Assembly: GCA_002838815.1 (NCBI GenBank)
Contig: LQGW01000034.1
Location: 1 to 64,000 of the forward strand
DNA length: 64,000 bases
Source: Clostridiaceae bacterium JG1575
GTDB lineage: Bacteria > Bacillota > Clostridia > Clostridiales > Clostridiaceae
Direction of reading: 5' to 3'
Numbering within the stretch: position 1 is the stretch's first letter; every line of letters starts with the position of its first letter. Under the pieces are notes generated by a model. That model saw only the letters and a list, made by a program, of their open reading frames with translations, was not told the origin of the DNA and did not search any database. A program made the position numbers and the translations under genes. Below are positions 37,384-45,496 of this stretch, piece by piece.

Positions 37384-37476
37384 GAAGAGCTCCTTAGGGG
37401 GGATCGATGAAGTGGGGCAACGGCCTGGGCTCAAAAATCCTGTTTTTATTAAGGGGTTGAAAAAACCCACCTGTCG

Positions 37477-37505
37477 ATTCTAGCCTCTTTCTTCGCGACT
37501 TGCAA
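37477..37505 (-). promoter_or_regulatory. promoter of the acyl carrier protein gene
   Basis: On the minus strand: TTGCAA (37505-37500), 17 bp, TAGAAT (37482-37477). The -10 is preceded by GGC, as in the promoter at 50238-50210. Confidence 0.65.
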
Positions 37506-37587
37506 GAAGCGACGCTCCTTGAGCGTAGGATCCTGGCGCAGGGAAAAAACGAGGGATCAGGGATCGGCTGTTTGTTGTTCAAAGATT

Positions 37588-37617
37588 TTGACCCAGGGGG
37601 CATGGATTTAGTACAAT
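37588..37617 (+). promoter_or_regulatory. promoter of the PAP2 phosphatase gene
   Basis: TTGACC, 18 bp, then TACAAT, about 50 nt before the start codon. Confidence 0.65.
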
Positions 37618-37667
37618 GGGGCCACTGCCTTTGATAAGGGCAAGAGATTAGAAAGGAAAGAAAGAGG

Positions 37668-38333
37668 ATGTCTTTTGAAAAGAAGAAACCGCTAGGAGTG
37701 GATTGGAGCTCCTTTGGCGGATACCGGACGTGCGTCCTTCTTTTGGGGTTGTTTTTATTGTTGGCGTTCTTTGTGAAAACGGGACGAACGCAGGCCTTGG
37801 ATGAAGCTGTGTTAGCCACGCTGTATCAACACGCTACGCCTAGGGGGAACCGTTTTTTATCAGAGGCGACCGCCTTGGCTGGCGTTCGCTGGATCCTCAT
37901 CTTCGGTTCGACTGCGGGGGTCTGGTTGCTTTTGAACAAAAAGTTTTGCTCTGCACTTTATGTGGTCCTGGTTTTGGCTGGCGGAGCCCTCTTCAATCAC
38001 GGCTTGAAGCTCTTATTTGTGCGCTCCAGGCCGTCGCTTTGGGTGCCGCTGGCTTTGGAAACCTCTCACTCGTTTCCTTCAGGGCACAGTATGATCGCAA
38101 TGAGTGCCGCAGGCATCCTTGCCGTGCTGCTTTGGCACACCAAGGCCCGATGGGCTGCTTTGGGGATCGGCATCGTATACACCTTACTCATCGGCCTCTC
38201 CCGCATGGTGCTTTTTGTCCATTATCCTTCGGACGTAGTAGGGGGCTACTTGGTGGGGGCCTTTTGGGTTCTTTTGATGATGCAGCTTCTGCGCAGGGGC
38301 TTGGATTTGGATCGTCAAACAAAGCCTGATTAA
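37668..38333 (+). CDS. PAP2-family membrane phosphatase
   Basis: A 221-residue integral membrane lipid phosphatase. All three PAP2 motifs are intact: KLLFVRSRP, PSGHS and SRMVLFVHYPSD. Enzymes of this family dephosphorylate undecaprenyl pyrophosphate (BcrC type) or phosphatidylglycerophosphate. The nearby wall-glycan genes favour carrier-lipid recycling, but this is inference. It has about five or six membrane helices. The ATG follows AAAGGAAAG. A terminator follows. Confidence 0.85.
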   Translation: MSFEKKKPLGVDWSSFGGYRTCVLLLGLFLLLAFFVKTGRTQALDEAVLATLYQHATPRGNRFLSEATALAGVRWILIFGSTAGVWLLLNKKFCSALYVVLVLAGGALFNHGLKLLFVRSRPSLWVPLALETSHSFPSGHSMIAMSAAGILAVLLWHTKARWAALGIGIVYTLLIGLSRMVLFVHYPSDVVGGYLVGAFWVLLMMQLLRRGLDLDRQTKPD

Positions 38334-38335
38334 GG

Positions 38336-38374
38336 AAGGGATCCGGTGGGGTTCCCCCGAATCCCTTGATTTTT
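38336..38374 (+). terminator. terminator of the PAP2 phosphatase gene
   Basis: AAGGGATCCGG pairs with CCGAATCCCTT with one mismatch, and GATTTTT follows. Confidence 0.7.
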
Positions 38375-38426
38375 AGACAAAGCCTTGGCCCAACGAGGGG
38401 GGGAGGGATCCTCCATAAGAGGCGGC

Positions 38427-38927
38427 CTACGAGCGCCATTGCTCGGCGAGAAGTCCGTAGGCATAGACGTCTTCGAAGGAATCCCCTCGGCGCAGCTCTT
38501 CCCGAAATATGGCTTCCCGATGAAAGCCAAGGTCCCTCAAAAGGTCCAAAAGAGGTCTCTCAGAGGCGGGCAGATTCATCGTGCATTTATGAAGGGCAAG
38601 ATCGTTAAAACTATGGCTGAGCAAGGCGCCAAGACCTCTCGAGAGGGTCTGCTTGGAGGCGTTACGGTCCGTCATGAGGTGAAGGATTCCCAGACGGTCT
38701 TTATAACGAACCGAGATGGAAAACCAAGCGATTACCTCGCCTTGGACCGCTAAAAAGCCTTGATGAGCCTCCTGGGTCTGGGGCGCTAAAAGACGGGAAA
38801 GGAGGGCTTCATCCCCTAGGGGAAGGACGGGATCGGGATCAAAAAAGGCCCAGGGCCTTTGGGCCAACAGCCGTTTCAGTGCGGGCAGTTGGTTGCGGTT
38901 TGGGGAAAGGATGCCAACTGAATTCAT
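38427..38927 (-). CDS. GNAT-type acetyltransferase
   Basis: 166 residues with a weakly conserved GNAT fold. The central strand QGFLAVQGEVIAWFSISV and the later DRNASKQTLSRGLGALL segment correspond to the acetyl-CoA region, and LRDLGFHREAIF matches the usual C-terminal motif. The substrate is unknown. Its start overlaps the stop of the upstream acetyltransferase gene by four bases, so the two are translated together. Confidence 0.65.
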   Translation of the reverse strand: MNSVGILSPNRNQLPALKRLLAQRPWAFFDPDPVLPLGDEALLSRLLAPQTQEAHQGFLAVQGEVIAWFSISVRYKDRLGILHLMTDRNASKQTLSRGLGALLSHSFNDLALHKCTMNLPASERPLLDLLRDLGFHREAIFREELRRGDSFEDVYAYGLLAEQWRS

Positions 38928-39469
38928 GATGGTACCTGCCTTTGCTTGGAGGCGTATTCTCGGTCTAAAAGACTGAATAAATGCTGGGCCTCATAGCGGC
39001 CCTTGCGGTAGACGTGCTTTTTAAAGGTGCCATCCTTTTGAAAGCCCATTTTCTCATAAAGGGCTTGAGCGGCCGTGTTGGTTTCATAAACCTGGAGGCT
39101 GACCTTATGAAGGTTCAGCTCCTGAAAGGCTAGGTCCAACAAAAGAGTCAAGGCCTCTTTCCCGTAGCCTTTGCCCTGTGCTTCTTTTAAAAAGATGATG
39201 GATAAGAACGCATTGGCTCGCTGGGGCTGGATGTCCCGAAGCTGACAGGTGCCTAAAAGCGTTCCGGTTTCATTCAGGGCGATGGCGAAAGTCAATAAAT
39301 TCGGTCGCAGGGCGCCTTCCAGCCAACGAGCTTGGAAGGCCGCGCTTTTGGGGAGGGGCGGCGACTCGGTGAAGGGCGAATAGGTCTCGTAGTCGTTGAC
39401 GTAGGAAAGAATTCGGGGGAGATCCAGGGGGTCTAAAGCCCGAAGCTGTATGCGTGGTCCAAGGTACAT
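38924..39469 (-). CDS. GNAT acetyltransferase (RimJ/RimL or SpeG-like)
   Basis: A 181-residue GNAT enzyme with IQLRALDPLDLP at the N-terminus, the acetyl-CoA loop KEAQGKGYGKEALTLLLDLAFQELNLHKV and YEKMGFQKDGTFKKHVYRKGRY near the end, all typical of the acetyltransf_3 group. The ATG at 39469 follows GGAGG; 53 upstream in-frame codons lack support. It forms a two-gene unit with the downstream acetyltransferase. Possible substrates are a ribosomal N-terminus, a polyamine or a small amine. Confidence 0.82.
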   Translation of the reverse strand: MYLGPRIQLRALDPLDLPRILSYVNDYETYSPFTESPPLPKSAAFQARWLEGALRPNLLTFAIALNETGTLLGTCQLRDIQPQRANAFLSIIFLKEAQGKGYGKEALTLLLDLAFQELNLHKVSLQVYETNTAAQALYEKMGFQKDGTFKKHVYRKGRYEAQHLFSLLDREYASKQRQVPS

Positions 39470-39693
39470 GGCAACCTCCTTTGGATCGTTCCTGGAAGCA
39501 TCCAAGAGACGGTCTTGTCTTTTCTGATTATAGCACGGAACGGGACCCACCCCCCTGACGCGGGCATCGCTCGTTGTTGGACGGATACCTATGAATAATC
39601 GGCAAAACTTTTGAAAGCATTGGGGCAAAGGCGGTACGGGCCAAAGATCTATTGTAGAATAGAAGCAAATCCACCCATGAAAGGAGGATTCCC

Positions 39694-40809
39694 ATGGACA
39701 GGGAAGAGAGGAACGAGAAGAATGCGCAGCAGGGGAAAAGGCCCGATTTCCTCAAAGAACGCGCGAAAAAAGAGGAGCCCCACGACGTGGCAGAAGCTTT
39801 TGACGTCCAGGAGCGCCAAGAGCGGCCGCCCAAACAAGAGGGATTTTTCCGCACGCTTTTTTCAGGCAGAGAAGAAGAGCATACCCATTTTGAGGAGCCC
39901 ATGCCCCGAGAGGACGCTCATCATGCAGACCAGGAGGCTCCGATCGTTCCTTTGTTTCGCGAGGATCAAGACCGGGTCTTAGCCAGGGAATCCACCAAGC
40001 ACCTGCCTGAGGAAATTCTCGATCGCGACCGCGATGAGGGGCGCCTCCAGGCGCGGGAGATGGAACGCTCCGGGGTCATTGGGGCCAAGGAGGCAAGACG
40101 TGGGGAAAAGGAAGCGTCGCTCAGCCCGTCTGCGCAAAAAGATTGGGCCGGGAGCGGCTCGGCGCTCTCGCGCAAAAGAAAGCGGATGGTTTTGGGCGCG
40201 CTGGTGCTTTTGGCCGTTCTTTTGGTGCTCTTTGCGCCCCATCTTCAAAAAGCGATGTTTGCGTCCAAGGACGTCCTCTTATTCGTCCCCGGCAAGGGTC
40301 TGTTCGGCCCCAGGGCGGCCTTGATCGAAATCGCTCTGGGGATCTTGGGGGTTGCCATAACCCTCAACACCCTTTGGCGTGCCAGAAAAAGTCCGAAAAC
40401 GAAACAGGCCGCGGGCAAGACTGCGAAAAATCCCTTTCTCATTGCGGGGCTTGTGCTGGGGATCCTTTTGCCCATCGGGCTTGCGGGTTTTCTTGGGTAT
40501 ACCGAATTGCGGCAGGGGGACCTTCGCTTCTCCACGATCTTCAACAGCAACCAGGTCTACGGGTACCAGCGGGTGACGCGCCAGGACATTACTAAAGAAG
40601 GGAAGTCGATTTACTATACCCTGACCCTGGACAATGGCATTAAGAGCAGATGGGCCATTGCAGGATATCCCAAGGAAGCCATCCGATCTTTGGATGCTAA
40701 ACTTCCGGTCTCTCGCAACGTCGGGCTGACCTCCGACGTCATCCAGGCCTTGGTGGAGGAGAAGCTTTATACCAACGAAGAAGTCTTGCGCATTTTCCTC
40801 AAACGCTGA
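39694..40809 (+). CDS. membrane protein with a long charged N-terminal region, function unknown
   Basis: 371 residues. About the first 165 are highly charged (many EE, RE, KK and DR pairs) and probably disordered or coiled. Three hydrophobic helices follow (about 168-188, 200-225 and 247-265), then a C-terminal domain of about 105 residues containing YGYQRVTRQDITKEGKSIYYTLTLDNG. The topology would place the charged region and the C-terminal domain on opposite sides of the membrane. I recognise no family. The ATG follows AAAGGAGG. It is a single gene that ends at a very long hairpin. Confidence 0.75.
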   Translation: MDREERNEKNAQQGKRPDFLKERAKKEEPHDVAEAFDVQERQERPPKQEGFFRTLFSGREEEHTHFEEPMPREDAHHADQEAPIVPLFREDQDRVLARESTKHLPEEILDRDRDEGRLQAREMERSGVIGAKEARRGEKEASLSPSAQKDWAGSGSALSRKRKRMVLGALVLLAVLLVLFAPHLQKAMFASKDVLLFVPGKGLFGPRAALIEIALGILGVAITLNTLWRARKSPKTKQAAGKTAKNPFLIAGLVLGILLPIGLAGFLGYTELRQGDLRFSTIFNSNQVYGYQRVTRQDITKEGKSIYYTLTLDNGIKSRWAIAGYPKEAIRSLDAKLPVSRNVGLTSDVIQALVEEKLYTNEEVLRIFLKR

Positions 40810-40843
40810 TCGGCCCGAAGGAGGGAACAAAGTCCCCCTCCAT

Positions 40844-40908
40844 AAACCCCCTGCCGCATTAACGGCGCCCTTAGCCTAAGGGCGCCGTTAATGCGGCAGG
40901 GGGTTTTT
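40844..40908. terminator. 30-bp perfect-stem bidirectional terminator
   Basis: 40844-40873 and 40877-40906 are exact inverted copies around a GCC loop. Ts follow on the plus strand and on the minus strand, so it serves the two convergent genes on either side. The stem is about twice the usual length. Confidence 0.9.
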
Positions 40909-40936
40909 AGGGTTTGTTTTGGCGGCTCGCTCTTTT

Positions 40937-41758
40937 TCAAGGGTGCTTCATTGGATCCTGGAAGGGGGCGGTGGCTCTTTTGGCGCTCTGCGAGAGCAGG
41001 CGGCGCGAGAGCGCCTCGAAGGAGGCTGGATGGTCGGAGCTTTGAAGGATGACCTCGCCGGGCCCTGGGCCCGGGTTTCGAAGATTTCTTTGGGTGAGAA
41101 TCCGTTCCAAGTGGCGGGATATGCCCTCGGCGCCATCAAAAATCAGAGGGGCTGGACCCAAAATACGCTCCAGGGTGGGCCGGATGAAGGGATAGTGAGT
41201 GCACCCTAAAACGACGGCGGCAATCGATTCATCCTTCAAGGGGGCAAAGCGCTCCCGAAGATAGCTCTCGATGCGGGGATCCGCAAGATCCCCCGCCTCA
41301 ATGAGCTCCACAAGACCTGGACACATCATGGGGTATACCGTGCGTTCTCGGGCCACAAGCGTTGAGAGGCGAGAGAATTTTTTTTCGCTCAGGGTGCGCT
41401 CCGTGGCCATGACGACAATGGTTCCCGAGCGGGTGGCTTCCACCGCGGGCTTTAGCGCCGGTTCGATGCCCAAGATGGGCAAGTCAGGATAGAGGGTGCG
41501 CATCTCATCGATGGCGGCTGAAGTAGCAGTGTTGCAGGCAACCACCAGCGCCTTAATGTTTTGCGCCAAAAGGTGGGCCACGGCAAGATTCGTCAGGCGC
41601 CGCACCTCTTTGAGGGGTTTGGAGCCGTAAGGGGCGTGGGCCAGATCCCCATAGTAAATGTAGTTTTCATTCGGCAAAAGTTCCAAGGTGTGCTGCAGAA
41701 CACTGAGTCCGCCCACGCCGGAGTCAAAAAAACCAATGGGTTTTTGTAAATCATTCAT
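40937..41758 (-). CDS. murI: glutamate racemase
   Basis: A 273-residue cofactor-independent racemase that makes D-glutamate for peptidoglycan in the cytoplasm. It has the motifs IGFFDSGVGGLSVL (acid/base Asp region), ALVVACNTATSAAIDEM (first catalytic Cys) and VLGCTHYPFI (second catalytic Cys). The start at 41758 is chosen because GGAG lies nine bases upstream; in-frame ATGs at 41764 and 41773 are too close to it or contain it. It is divergent from the glutamine synthetase-like gene. Confidence 0.93.
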   Translation of the reverse strand: MNDLQKPIGFFDSGVGGLSVLQHTLELLPNENYIYYGDLAHAPYGSKPLKEVRRLTNLAVAHLLAQNIKALVVACNTATSAAIDEMRTLYPDLPILGIEPALKPAVEATRSGTIVVMATERTLSEKKFSRLSTLVARERTVYPMMCPGLVELIEAGDLADPRIESYLRERFAPLKDESIAAVVLGCTHYPFIRPTLERILGPAPLIFDGAEGISRHLERILTQRNLRNPGPGPGEVILQSSDHPASFEALSRRLLSQSAKRATAPFQDPMKHP

Positions 41759-41932
41759 CGTCATACACTCCATATCATGGTAATGATAGCAAAAAAATCG
41801 GAAAGAACAAACCGCGAAGCCCGAGATTTATACGTTGTCAAGGCATAAAGATGCAGGATAATTCGGCGAAAAAGCCGAAGCGATCACCGATGAAAAAAAG
41901 ACTTTGGCAATGATTTCAGAAAGCTCGCTGCA

Positions 41933-41962
41933 TTGACGGCGGGTTTCTTGTCATTTTATGAT
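41933..41962 (+). promoter_or_regulatory. promoter of the glutamine synthetase-like gene
   Basis: TTGACG, 18 bp, then TATGAT. The leader is about 75 nt. Confidence 0.7.
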
Positions 41963-42043
41963 AATAAGAGAAATGCGTAAGCCATCCCAGAACCCCTTGG
42001 CTCCCGACTTGGTCTCGGAGCACACGAAATATGGAGTATAAAA

Positions 42044-43936
42044 ATGAATGAATATGAGCGGCGATTTATATCAGTAGGCGAACAGACGGCACAGGGCCTT
42101 CGGAGCATCCTTTGCGAACATCCTGAAATTCGCTTTGTCTCCATCGCAGGCGTCGACCTCATGGGGCATGAGACCGATGAAAAGATCCCCGTTTCGGTCT
42201 TTTTAAAGGATTTGGAGCTTTTTTTGCAGGGGACTGCGGTGCAGACCGATGGCTCTTCGGTGATTCTGCCGGGGATTGCGACCTTAAACAACGCAAAAAT
42301 CGACATGCAGGTGGATGGATCCGTCAAATGGTGGTTGGATGTCAATGAAGAACTAGTGGATGAAAAAACCCAACGTCCCGTCACCACCCTAAAAATTCCC
42401 TGTACTTTGATTCACGATGGGTTAGCCGTGGATTCACGCTCCATCTTGAAACGAGCGGTGACGGCCTTTGAACAGACACTCTTCGAACTTTTGAAGGAGC
42501 ATCCCGAGGCTTTGGCCCTTTTTGATTTGGGAGACGACGCCATAGAATCGGTGAGCTTGTCTGCGGCGACGGAGCTCGAATTCTGGGTAAAAACCCCTGA
42601 GGAACACCGAGATCTCTCCGAGCTTTCAGCATCCCAGGAGTTGAAAGAGCAGTACTGGGCTCGCACCCAAGGGGAAGTGCGGTGCGCCTTGGAAGAGACG
42701 CTGATGATTATGGAAGAGTACGGCCTGTCCCCAGAGATGGGGCACAAGGAAGTGGGTGGGGTGAGATCCCGGCTCAATCAGCGAGGGAGCCTCCATGGCA
42801 TCATGGAGCAGTTGGAAATCGATTGGAAATACGACAATCCCCTGCAAAGCGCCGACAACGAATTAATGGTGAAGCTCTTGGTGAAGGAGACCTTTCGCCA
42901 CCACGGCATGGAGGTCACGTTCTTAGCCAAGCCCTTAGAGGGGGTTGCGGGCTCCGGGGAGCACACCCATGTGGGGGTTATGGCCAAAACGCAAAGCGGT
43001 CGAACGCTGAATCTCTTTCACGGCGGGTCCGCGCAATTTCTCTCGCGCATCGGCTACGGCGCCGTCATGGGTCTTTTGAAAAACTACGAGGCGGTGAGCC
43101 CTTTTGTGGTTCAAAGCAACGACGCCTTTCGCCGATTGAAAAAAGGGTACGAAGCCCCCATCTGTATCGTGACTTCTTTGGGCCATAGTGTGGAGGTCCC
43201 ATCGCGCAACCGAACGATTCTGGTGGGGCTGATTCGGGACATGGAAAACCCCATGGCTACGCGCTTTGAGCTGCGCTCACCCAACCCTCATACGAACACG
43301 TACCTTGCCTTGGCCGCCATGCTTATGACCATGCTGGACGGCATCACTTATGCCGTTTCTTCAGGCGTCAGCGAAGAAGATCTTTTAAAGGAGCTGTCCA
43401 AAAAACCCCAGGAGGAAGGCGCCTATCTTGAAGTGGGGCGGATGTATCGTTCGGAGGAGGACGTATTTTTGGCGTACACCGATGCCCAGCGTGAGGCTTA
43501 CTTTGGGACGGTGCCAGAAACGGTTTGGGAAAACGTGCAAGGCCTAAAGCAGCATCGGGAAAAAGCAAACGTTCTTTGTCGGGGAGATGTATTTACCCCC
43601 AACTTGATTGATTCGTTTGCTCATGCCGTCACTGAAAAATGGCGTTTGGAAATGGAGCATCGCATCATTCCTCGTTTCGTGCAGGAGATTCGAGCCATGC
43701 GCAGGATGCACGACGGAGGAAACCCCCTGGATGAGAGTCGTTGGCGGTGCATTGATGAATTGAGAAGATCCCTCATGGTGGACGAGCCGGAGCATAGTTG
43801 CGTCGTGGGCCAAATCTTGAATGCCTTTGCCGAAGGGGCCTACGAGGACGCTTCCCGTTTGCAACTGCATCTTTATGAAGCTATGGAGGACTTGCGTAGC
43901 GCCTATCGAAGATACCGAAACAATCTGCTGCAGTAA
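42044..43936 (+). CDS. glutamine synthetase family protein, long form
   Basis: 630 residues. The catalytic core of the glutamine synthetase fold is present: SAATELEFW (metal ligands), MGHKEVGG, GSGEHTHVG (ATP/glutamate His region), NRTILVG and FELRSPNPHTNTYLALAAML. The likely reaction is glutamate plus ammonia plus ATP to glutamine. It is longer than classical GlnA (about 440 residues): the core is followed by a helical extension of about 150 residues. A related ligase activity cannot be excluded, because several core motifs deviate from the standard ones. The ATG follows GGAG. Confidence 0.82.
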   Translation: MNEYERRFISVGEQTAQGLRSILCEHPEIRFVSIAGVDLMGHETDEKIPVSVFLKDLELFLQGTAVQTDGSSVILPGIATLNNAKIDMQVDGSVKWWLDVNEELVDEKTQRPVTTLKIPCTLIHDGLAVDSRSILKRAVTAFEQTLFELLKEHPEALALFDLGDDAIESVSLSAATELEFWVKTPEEHRDLSELSASQELKEQYWARTQGEVRCALEETLMIMEEYGLSPEMGHKEVGGVRSRLNQRGSLHGIMEQLEIDWKYDNPLQSADNELMVKLLVKETFRHHGMEVTFLAKPLEGVAGSGEHTHVGVMAKTQSGRTLNLFHGGSAQFLSRIGYGAVMGLLKNYEAVSPFVVQSNDAFRRLKKGYEAPICIVTSLGHSVEVPSRNRTILVGLIRDMENPMATRFELRSPNPHTNTYLALAAMLMTMLDGITYAVSSGVSEEDLLKELSKKPQEEGAYLEVGRMYRSEEDVFLAYTDAQREAYFGTVPETVWENVQGLKQHREKANVLCRGDVFTPNLIDSFAHAVTEKWRLEMEHRIIPRFVQEIRAMRRMHDGGNPLDESRWRCIDELRRSLMVDEPEHSCVVGQILNAFAEGAYEDASRLQLHLYEAMEDLRSAYRRYRNNLLQ

Positions 43937-43952
43937 TAAAAAACGGGAGCTC

Positions 43953-44000
43953 AAGAATCAAGGGTCCTATAAGAGTGATCTTATAGGACCCTTGATTCTT
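43953..44000. terminator. 22-bp perfect-stem hairpin between convergent genes
   Basis: 43953-43974 and 43979-44000 are exact inverted copies around GTGA. No clear T-run follows on either strand, but the position between two convergent genes fits a shared terminator. Confidence 0.7.
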
Positions 44001-44011
44001 AAGCAGGGGTT

Positions 44012-45124
44012 CTATGGGCGAGGTCCTCTACGGGCAAGCAACAAGGAAGCGTCGAGGATTTCTTCGAGCCTTTGGGCCACCTTTGGAGCTTGGTAGGCCG
44101 TAACGGAAGGGGCCGAGGCGGCTTGAAGAGCTGCGCGTTTGGGGGCCTCCATCTGAAAAAAGTGCACCAAAGATTCGCTCAGTGCGCCAGAATCCTTGGG
44201 GGGGAGCAAAAAGCCATTGTCCCCATCCCTTAGGTACTCTTGAATCCCCCCGATGCGACTGGCAAGCACTGGAGTACCACAAGCCAAGGCCTCCACCCCC
44301 ACCATGCCCAAGGATTCTTCAAGGTGGGTCGGAAAAAGAAAGACCTCAAGGCTTCGGTAAAACGCCGCCATCTGATGATGAGGCAAGGCGCCCAAAAAAA
44401 CAACCCGGCCCTGAAGCCCCAAGGCTTCGCTCTCCCGCCAAAGGGCCGGCGCATCGACCCCGGTGCCCACAATGGCAAGCCCTGCATCTTCCAACCCCCT
44501 CTGAGAAACAGCTGCAGCAAAGGCCTGAAGGCAAGTGCGCCAGCCCTTACCCTCCACCAATCGGCCGGCGAACCCCACCCAGGGACGAGCAGGATCCAAG
44601 GCATTGAGGCGGGGGCCCTTGGGGGAAAACACTTCAGGGTCATATCCGCCAGGCGGGCAGACCCAAACGCGCTCTGGAGGGAGGGGGTAGCGCTGGAGCA
44701 ACTTCTCCCGGAAAAACCGTGAGGGAACCACAATGCTGTGGCTTCGGGCCAAAAGGGCGGCCGTCGCGGGGCCCATGAGTTTTTTGGAGAGGCTGTCCCC
44801 AAAAACATCGCTGCCGTGAACGTGGGTAACCAGGGCCGTATGATTCAGCGGCAGGCGGCGCATGGCCGGAGCCGCAAGGTAGGGATAATGAACGTTGACG
44901 ATATCGTAGGCTCCGGACCGCAAAGGTTCTTTCGATGCCCAAAGGGATCGGTAAAAACGGAAAAGATGGCCCATCTTTTGAATTCGCGAGCCTTCCCGGA
45001 GAAACGCCAGGCGATCAACGCAGTGGCCTTGGGACTGATAAAGCTGCGCCACAGCGGCCACAAACGTTCCGTAGTTGGGGTGATCGGCGGTGGGATAAAT
45101 GGTGGTGATGAGCAGGAGGTTCAC
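44012..45124 (-). CDS. GT4-family glycosyltransferase
   Basis: 370 residues in two Rossmann-like halves. It has VTHVHGSDVF and CPPGGYDPEVF in the first half and the donor-binding VGFAGRLVEGKGW and HLEESLGMVGVEALACGTPVLAS in the second, the EX7E signature of retaining GT4 enzymes. It should add a sugar to a lipid-linked glycan on the cytoplasmic face. The start codon is GTG, preceded by GGAAAGG. It is a close paralogue of the enzyme at 50457-51572 on the other strand. It lies last in the leftward glycan unit but 372 bp behind the ligase gene, so it may have its own promoter. Confidence 0.9.
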   Translation of the reverse strand: MNLLLITTIYPTADHPNYGTFVAAVAQLYQSQGHCVDRLAFLREGSRIQKMGHLFRFYRSLWASKEPLRSGAYDIVNVHYPYLAAPAMRRLPLNHTALVTHVHGSDVFGDSLSKKLMGPATAALLARSHSIVVPSRFFREKLLQRYPLPPERVWVCPPGGYDPEVFSPKGPRLNALDPARPWVGFAGRLVEGKGWRTCLQAFAAAVSQRGLEDAGLAIVGTGVDAPALWRESEALGLQGRVVFLGALPHHQMAAFYRSLEVFLFPTHLEESLGMVGVEALACGTPVLASRIGGIQEYLRDGDNGFLLPPKDSGALSESLVHFFQMEAPKRAALQAASAPSVTAYQAPKVAQRLEEILDASLLLARRGPRP

Positions 45125-45496
45125 TAGGAGGCCTTTCCTCTAAACAAGGCGAGGGGAGAAAACTGCGGATCGCTGGGGCGGCCATAGGGCAGGCGTCGGG
45201 ATCCAGGCTGATGTCGGGGCGAGGAGAAACCCCAGAAGGGGCTTTAGCGGGACTTTGGCAGCAAAATTCCTTGGATGTGTTCTTTAAGCGTTGCAAGGGA
45301 GAGCGCTGGAGAATATACGGCGTGAACAAAGCAAACTAAAAGCTCCTATCGTATGGCCCCAAAAATGAGAGGGCCCGAGGGCTTTCCCGTGGGGGACCTT
45401 GCCCTAGCATCGTTCCATGAGGGAGAATTTAGGGCCCTTTGCTTGGGGGGGATGATTCGCAGGGGCTAGTCTTTAAAATGAGCCAAGGGTCATTAA
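45125..45496. other. gene-free spacer inside the leftward glycan unit
   Basis: About 370 bp with no frame that has both a start and a ribosome site, and no clear promoter or T-tailed hairpin on either strand. A TATATT hexamer on the minus strand near 45312 could be a -10 for the glycosyltransferase, with no convincing -35. Confidence 0.4.
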
